Of a stretch of DNA of 64,000 nucleotides, positions 53,701 to 62,700 are shown piece after piece. The stretch is taken from contig CAJQUW010003469.1 of NCBI GenBank assembly GCA_907163375.1, positions 248,001-312,000 of the forward strand. The letters run 5' to 3'. How positions within the stretch are numbered: the first letter of the stretch is position 1; each line of letters opens with the position of its first letter. The notes below the pieces were generated by a model. The model saw only the letters and a program-made list of their open reading frames with translations. It was not told the DNA's origin and searched no databases. Origin of the DNA: Prostheceraeus crozeri (Eukaryota > Platyhelminthes > Polycladida > Euryleptidae). The position numbers and the translations under genes are program-made.

Positions 53701-56700
53701 CAATTTTTCCGTTATTTCCTTTTTTCTTCAAATTGTCATATGTAAATTGCAAAATGCTACTGAATCTTGTTATCGTATTCCTGGAACTTTCATAATAACA
53801 TTCAAATAAATAGATTAAAATGAAATACGCTTGGGTACAATAATCTTAATCTCTTGCCCCAGGTGTGAATATAATGTGATTTTGAGGAGGGTCTGCAAAG
53901 GGAATATTGACGTATGCGCTAGAGATGTACATGGCTCGACCTGACGAGCCGCGAGTCGATGTGATTTTGAAATATTCAAGCCGAGCTGAACCGAGCCGTG
54001 CAATGCTAGAGTCAAGCCGAACTGACGAGCCGTTTTAATTTTGGGTAAAATATAGTTAAAATTCAACCTAATGTACAGTGTCAATACACATAGTTTGTTA
54101 ACAAGTGCTGATTGCAGAACATTTACTGGATATAATTACAGTTGCATCATCAATTGTAGATTGTGAAGGAATTCTTCACTTGACGATAAAGTTAGTAACA
54201 TGGTAACATTACAATGATTACCTTGTCTTATGAAAATTCCTGGTTGTATTGATGCAATATTTATACATGGATATGGTTTTCCTTGTCTATCATTCTTACA
54301 AATTTCCTACGCAGTTTTCTACTTTTTATTTTCTCTAGCGATCTGATGCATCTGGCTAATATAATTACGCATCAGTTTTATCATAAATTTTGAGAAAGAC
54401 ATTTATCGCAGCGCAAGCTATCATTTGAGGATGATGGTCCTTGACGAATAATAAAGAGCCTCTAGTCCATCAATCTTAGGATAAGAATATCAAAGCTGTC
54501 CATTGCTGAGTTTATGCAAAGGTTTTAAAGTCTCCTAAATGAATGAATTTTAATTCTTTGATAAATTCATGCTTTCATGATGTAATTTAAGTCACAAAAA
54601 TTCGGGAAATAATTCGATGTAATTTTTTTAAAATTCATTAGACATGTTGTTTGACTTACAAATTCATTCATTTGGTAGGCTACAAAATCAGTTAAAATGA
54701 AGAAAAATCAGATTTTGGAAAAACCCATTCCGGTGCGATTAGGCCATTAGGCCTACCCATAAATATCGTGTATGACCAAAAATTCATCTAAATATATCGA
54801 ATTCGATATTATCTAAAAAATATTTTTGTATACCTTAACTCTAACTCTGAAGTAGGTCTTTAAATTCTATAAATCATTATCCTAATAGTTAGGACTGTAA
54901 ATAGGCCTACTTATTAAATACTACCAAATTTAGTTAGCCTACATCAAAATATTAAATAAAAATCTATCTTACACCTATCTTGCACCTTAAACGACATATT
55001 TTAAGCCAAGCCGAAGAGCCGCGGCTCCGACCGGCTCGAACAAGTGGAGCCGAGCCGCCATCGTTTTGGCTCGGTTCAGCTTAGGTACATCTCTAGTATG
55101 CGTTTATACGTATGGGATGTTTCTGATGAAATCGAAAAATCTGTTCTATTTTTCCTGCTCCTGCATCACATCATCACATCTGGGCTGTTTGTAGAAGCGT
55201 AGAGATCAATTCAATAAAAGAAGGACAAGCTTTGAATGTACAAATTTCTTCTGAATTCTTCAGATCCGTTTAAGGGTGCAAAACTCAATGTAATCCTACT
55301 TTTTACAGGTATGAGAATCTTCCGGGTTTTTGGTGCTGAAAAGACCATTCTCGTAATTCACCTAAATATGCAATAAAAAAGTATACCCCCTCCGAAAGTT
55401 AGATTATTTAAAAAACGTCCATTTTTTCGCCCTAGCCAACTATTTTTCTTACATTAGATTATGCCAAATATCAATAAAAAGGTCACAAAAATTTCAAGAC
55501 CAGACCCCCTTCGCAAACTTGCTCGCTCGTTCCGGGTTTTTTATTTGCCCTCAATCTCATGCCTGTTTTTAGCTTTTTATTGCGCTCGTACTTTCATGCA
55601 CCAAATATTTGTGGTGCTTCTGTCTTTTATGTTTATGTAATCCATCATTTAGTGCAAAAGTACATTTTGCAGATCCATCCATGTTTAGTGAACAATAGGT
55701 CTATGGCAGTATTACTGTATCAAGTCCTACGCTACATCTTAACCCTCATCGCCACACCTGTCTACCTGTGTAGACGATATGTTTTTGAAACACTGCAACT
55801 TCTTCAAAAATGATGATATCTTGATGAAATATATTTTCCATGTATATTTTTTAAGTATTATGCTATCCTTAGAATTTCAGATCTAAAATCAATTTCGGTC
55901 ATGTCAAACACGCATTACAATCATATTCGGCACACCTGTGTACCTTTGCATAAGTCTTTGCATAAAATGTTGGATTTTCGGAAGACAATAATTAAACTCT
56001 TGGTTCTGTTTGAGTGTCAGGCGTGCTTAGTTGTCTGAGAGAACATTTTACGGAAGTTCTTTTATGAGTCACAACGGTCAAAGTCCGTTTGGTTAAGTGA
56101 AGGATTGCCACAATAAAAACTGCATTTGTGTTTTGCAAGTGACAGTCTGAAAGATATTCTACAAGGTATGTGGCGTTGGTCAGTCGAAGAAGTCAAAGTC
56201 CACTCCGCATTGGTTGAATCATTGCACAAGAGGAATTGGTTCATACATGATAGAAATATTCACTTCCAACTTCAGTAGGATATCATCAATCGTTATTCTA
56301 CGAAGTTCAGCGACGTTCAGTAGATTGGCGATCAACCTAAACCTTAGTTTGGTGCCTGTCTGCATAATATTATATGCTCGCATGAATGGTGAAATTAATT
56401 GTTTCGAAATTTTTTTGAAGCTATGAAATTCAATTAATGAACATATTCGAACATTTTTCAATAGTAAGTACTCACGATGGCACTATTTAGTAGATGCTGA
56501 TTGCTCATTGCAGTTTATGAAGAATGTGAACCTAGGTAGCTTATCCGTTTTTTTGCTTTATCCGTTTAACGTCCTTTTCTCCATCTCCGTTGGGTTGGAC
56601 GATGATAGCTCTCGGAATTTCTCCCCCCCCCCCCAGCCACTCAATTCGCGCAGTCACAGCTGCATTCGCTCCACCACCGGAATCCAACATGTCTTCCAAG

Positions 56701-59700
56701 TATCAGAAACGGGTAACAGTGTCGCACCTGAGCATCTCTTGCCCTCTTCACTTGTCAATAATTGCGCCAATTCTTTCCTTCTCTCTTGAGATTGCCAAAT
56801 GATCTTGCGGGCATTCTCCTTTGCATATCGCGAATCGCTTTCTCTTTTCTTCCACTGCTGCGGCTACTTCTTTTCACCACCATGTGTCAGTATGTCTTGG
56901 TGCACACTTCGTCTTGCTGCTAAGTGAAATAAGAAATGTAACTCTAGCTCTACATTATGTATTCAACTATTCAAATATTCTTCGTTTTTGCCGCATTAGT
57001 GTGAATTAATCTGTAAATAAAATTAAAAATCTTTTTCAAATCAATCGTAGAGGTGGCGCTATCAAAGTGCCCATTACGAGTGAGCTGCTCAAAGTTGAGA
57101 AGAACGGTAGAGCTGATGCAAAAAGCGAACAGTGAATTTCGACGAGATCAGCAAGCGTCTTCTGCCTATCACCAACGACAAAGCTTGGAAAAAGAAAGGA
57201 AAGAAATATTAATTGGAATCGAAGTTGCTGATCTTCAGACAGAAAAAGGAAACTCTCGACTGGTGACTGCTCTCGACCGCAGAAATATACAAAGAGATAA
57301 GATCTTGCATGGACAGGAATTAATTCACACGAGTTTGAAAAGAAAGGAGCTTAAAGTGGAATTGGATGGTGTGAATCAAAATGACAATGACTTCACTCAC
57401 TCATCCCTTTTTGCGTCCTTTTCCAGAAGATGGTGGTTTATGCGCTTACTGCTTTAGTATGAACTTCCAATTCGGTCGATCACGGGCGTCCGCTTCCTGG
57501 GCTCCCACACGTTTGGATCATCTTTCACCTCTTGTTCCCAGGTCTTCTTTTGTCTTTCTGCTCTTCTTTTACCATCTCCTTCCATCCACATCACTTTTCT
57601 GATCCACTCTGTCTCATCCCTTCTTACCGCGTGGCCAAACCAACGTAGTCTTTGCCTTCTCACGATGTCTGTGATGTTCTCAAGACCCATTGCTTCTCTG
57701 ATGCTGTCATTCGATTTCCTGTCCGATAAACTGACACCACACATCTACCTTGGCATTCACATCTCCAAACGTTCAAGCATCTTCTGATGGGATGAAACCA
57801 GCGGTCATGACTCGCAACCATAAAGCATAGCTTGCCGCACACAGGCTCCATATACATGACCCTTGGTTCTCAAAGATGGCCCTTCAGTAGATTCTAACTT
57901 CTGATATACATACATATCTATATCTTTATTCATTATGCTACTTTGTTATTACAGTCAGTTTCTCAACTTCCTCAGATTGACGGAGGCTAATAATACGGAG
58001 GAGGGGGTGATACGAAGGCAAATATTATCATTTTTATGAAAGTCTACGCGCTTTGTTGAATAGTACTTTCTTCCTTCATGTTGACAGTTGATTGGTAGCG
58101 TCTCACTTGTGTTCTAATTTCATGTGCCAAATGCAAATCATAACCCCTTCGTTATATACTTTATGTACAATTTGTATGACACACAAAATACAATGTGATT
58201 TGATGAGGTGAATCAATGGGATTAGACAATATTAGAAATATTAACAAGATTTTCAACCATGGATGGCTTCATATATTCAAATAATGAACGTAAATCGTCA
58301 AACTGGTTGAAAATGCATGAATGACACTGTGTGGCAAACTTAACGTATTCCTTTATTTTTCCGTTTTTTCCCGTTATTATTCTTCGGTAATAGCGCTGGG
58401 AACCCTGCTACAAGCTTTCATACAGAGGTGTGGCTATTATTCGAGGAAATGCGGTAATTACTTCAACAACCATTGATGCGATTTTGAATTCCATTCAAAA
58501 TTTATGTCACGATGATCGCATGATACTGATACTGATATTATGCATGAAATTTATCAGAGGACGAAACAAGCGTCCGTCAAAATCCATATTGGTGGAAACT
58601 GCAATTAGTGCACATTTCATACTTGTGCCTGGCATGACATATCTTTGCAACTTTTCACTTTCACTGATTAATCAGTCTTGTCAAAAACTTTTCAATGATA
58701 TTGTGCGGTTCTACAACCATCCATTGCGCGAAACTTTTCAAATGAGAATAAATAATAACATTACACGCTCTTGTAACCTCCTTCCCTTTCATTGTCGTGA
58801 ACCCCCTGGCGCGTACGAAGCGCTTCAACAGATATCATTTACAAGATTCTGTAAGTGATTTATGACTTCTTCCTGCTCGTGCTTCCTGCTTCGTGACTTT
58901 TATGCTATCGTATTTCTGTGTATTTTCTTGTGTGCTCACCGAACATGTAAATTTGTGAGACTGTAAAGTATATTAATTATTATTGATGAAATTCCCAACG
59001 CCCTTCAACTTTTGAATGCGCACTTATAGGTATGCTGGTCTTTTCACTAGCGTTCCGCTAAAATTTGGCTGTACTAAGAATAAGAAGCAGAGGTGTGCGA
59101 ATCTGACGAAGCATTTCAAATCTAAGTCATCGACTGAAATGGACATAAATTATTTTGAATGTCAAAGTTTTCAAATATTAGAAACGAGTTTTTTCCAGAT
59201 AGGCTAGCAGAAATAACAATGATAAGTGATAAGCTTAGTTTACCCACAGAAACGCACTTGTATCACGTGCAGCTTGCAACAAGAGTGTGTCCAATCTTGA
59301 TCTTGGGTATATTCAGGACCAAGAGTCAATTTCGGGATGGACCCTAAGACCAAGAACCAGGATCCCCCCCACAGCAGTCAGTGTTGGGCAGCATTAATAT
59401 CAATATTAGTTCCGTCAAATATAGTACTACGTTAAGTAGTTACTCCGCTACTTTGGAATCTACTTCTTAAATTATGGCATCCATATGAGGAAGAAACGTC
59501 AGGCCGAAACTAGGTTAATTTGTATGAAAGAAAATAAATATTTAGCCACTTATCCACTAACTTATGAAATTATGAAAATATTTTTCCTTTTATAGCGACA
59601 ATCATGTAGGGAAAAATATGCAGGTACGACAAAAAAAGGAAATGTAGACACAGGCCTATTCGATCAAAATGACTGGAAATAGGAGTTATGATGCTCGATA

Positions 59701-62700
59701 TTCATTAAAACTATAACAGATGTTATTTATCTCAGGGTTATTGCGTCTGAAAGACTCACCTTCGCCACGGTATATAGTCTGATCATAACCAGTTATTAAA
59801 TCACATTATAAACCTCCGGAACTATCGATAATTGTACATGTATGTATTAATATTGAATACAAAATGAATTTGAATGGTCACTTTGGATCATGGATGAGAA
59901 AATTGCCAAAACATTAAAGGAAATGCCTGTCGTCATCTGTTAAAAGACGCATAGAAATTCACTGAGGTTGTCTCACATATGCATGAAGGATGCTTCAAAC
60001 TTAAATATCGATAGGATTGGATCACACGTTTAGTTTTTACATTCGGATTTTGCACTTAAAACCGTTGGAACGCATTTGTCTATCCAATCCGATCGGATGC
60101 ATGCCTGGAATAAGTCGGTTATGATAAGATCGATCCCTTGTAGCAGCGATGTTCATGGACAATTTTTCATTCTTGCTCTGACTTTCAGGCATCTGCGCAT
60201 CAACGAAGATATATACTGTATGTCTGTATAGTGATAATTTTACTTCGACAAAAAGCAATCGTGTAGCGAACCACAGTCAGTCTCCACCCGAGTAGATATG
60301 ATTTCTAGTCTATTTCAGTTTCTTCGGCTTTATCTTCGTTCAGTTGATCATTTTTGTTCCGTTGATATTTCACATCGTGACCCGATCAAATAATGCCAGC
60401 ATACAATGAGCAACCGGCGGAAACTCCTCTGAAATTCAGGTGACGCGCAAGCTAATAATCGACTGATTGTAGATTTATCAGTGAATAAGTCAATTGCTAC
60501 AACTTGTGGATTTTCATTATCTTAGCCTATCCTAGAATTGAACTTTACGCGATGACTTGTGCAAGCGGCCTTGTTACACACGTGATAGTAATTGCATGAG
60601 TGCTACCATGGACTGTACTACTTGCGAAATGATTTGATACACTGTCAACATGTTCACACTGGCAATGACTTTCAAGCATGCGCGTATGAACAAAAATCGA
60701 CGGATTATCCCAGCAAAATTAAGCATGGTAGCGAGTTACATATTATACTCTACATTTGTACAAATAATCACCGTCCGAGCTGATATAATAGCCTGTAATT
60801 GCAAAATAAAAGTGCTGCTAAGTGCCGACCGTGGTCAAAGAAAGCTCGATGTGTTCAGTATATTTTTTGTCCTCAGTTTATCAAAAACAAACACATCGTG
60901 CTTTTTTAGATTCTAATCCTTAGCAGTGCTTTTATTTTCTAAGTTAATTCACCAGGTATGGCTTGCAGTCTATAAGTGATCTCCCTACAATCAATGTCGT
61001 CCATACCTATAGATTATTGGTGTACATTTCATTCTCAAGTGGAAAATTCATATTAGTAAAATTGAGTGCCAAGCATCGCGGAGGTTATTTATTATAAGTA
61101 ATGGATAAATCGACGATTCTGCCTTCCGCGTGTGTTAGCTTCCTTCATCTGCAGTCAGTAGTGACGTCGCTATCGAGAATTGTACTGCTCTTGACGCGTT
61201 AGCGTGACTACTTCTAACTGATCGACGGCGTCTAATCGCATATCTGATGCTTCTGTAGCAATACACTTACTTATTCTTACTCCTCGTTTATTGTCCGTTG
61301 GGCCCCAGGTTTGAGGGTGCGATTAATGCAGACTAACATGTAACATTGACGTGAGTACACATGCAAGTCTTTTTGTCGACGCATATCTTCTGTGAATAAA
61401 TGTTTTTTAAATCGACCAAGAAAATGCTTTCAGAGTTAGTAATATTCATTTCAGTTAGTAACTGAATGTGTGCTGTCGAATCTATTCCTCACAGGTCATT
61501 ACAAAGTCTGCAGATTCACTTCAAATCTCTACTACCCCTCTCAGCTCCTCCAGTTCTCCCTCAGACTGTATCAGAAAGTTCAGAAGAAGAGCCGAATAAT
61601 GTTGGAGTGAGCAGCTCACTTACCGGTGTTAGTCCGGTTTCATCTATGCTAACAGGCCCTTCAATTCCTAACCTTGATCCAGTTTTGGTTCCGGATGCAG
61701 AGGACAGGTCAAGTGGTGCCACATCAACGGTGGTTGTCGTAGATGATGAGAGAAGAGCCAAAGAAGATTGGCCGGCTGCACCGGAGTTGCATATGGTGGA
61801 TGTTCTGTCTTCGAGGACCAGCAGCAGCGCTGGTGGAGTAAATGTCGCTATAGTTGCCCCCCGAGAGACGAATTCGGTCTTAGGAGGATGTGACACAGTG
61901 GAGAACGGAAGCAACGACTTGGATGCCGAGGTTGAAATTGATCAAAGAGAAGAGGATCAAGAGGAAGAGTCAATACATGAAATCATTGAAGCACTTGGTG
62001 GACGGTGAGTTTTCATTTCAAATTTACATTATTAAAGGCAATTAAACTATATTCATGCAGCTGGTCTTTTTGAGACCAGGGATTTGATGGAGGCACTGTG
62101 TGATTAAAATATATACATCTTCTCGTGAATTGTCTCACAATATGAATAAGTCTCGCATAGCAGGCAAAACTCGCCAAGTATCTACTAACCGGGTAATTTT
62201 TCAAGAGAGTTCTATAGACACCCTGTCTTAGCCAATAAATCCTCTAGAAGACATCTCAACTTTCTTTTGAAGCACTGATACAATGAGAAGTCTTCTGCTT
62301 GCGGGAAGCATATTCAAAAAGATTATTCATATGTTTCAAATGATTTCATCGCTTCCTTTGTTAACAAATGCTCATCATGGCATCTAGCATCTAGCATGAT
62401 GAATACCATTATTCTGTGGTAATCAATCATATATGCATAATTGTTACATGTGCTGAACCTGTATAGTGACTAAATGTTCCTAAGCATTCAATCAATATGA
62501 CACCTGGACACCTTCATAAAATATTTTCCTTCATAAAGTTTCTCACATCTATTAAAATTTGTTCTTACTTGCATTACAGCGTTTCATCAGCATTATTAAA
62601 AAGGTCATAGCTAACTGATGAATTGAAAATCATTATGTTTATGATTGTTTTGTGAGTTTGTTATCTGAATATGCTGATTGATAAACAACACTTTATTTGT

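Larger units (their letters stand above)
53631..58407. mobile_element. possible large element enclosing later insertions
   Basis: CAGAGTTCCGTTATTTCCG at the left resembles, inverted, CGGTAATAGCGCTGGGAACCCTG split over the right end near 58385-58407. CCGTTATTTCC-like repeats occur inside both ends. No target duplication was found, so the limits are tentative. Confidence 0.4.
50414..58455. mobile_element. composite nest: about 0.7-kb MITE split by later insertions
   Basis: ACCGTATTTCTTCGAATAAT at 50414 is inverted at 58455 as ACCGCATTTCCTCGAATAAT, two mismatches over 24 bases, with TA at both borders. The host element's own sequence appears to be 50414-51045, 53589-53630 and 58408-58455. Everything else is later insertions (hAT 51046-53583, an element at about 53631-58407 that itself holds 53919-55096 and LINE pieces). 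Confidence 0.6.

Noticed and set aside
53631-58407. Firm call of a 4.8-kb autonomous element
   Set aside because: Ends are only loosely inverted and there is no target duplication; kept as a low-confidence feature.
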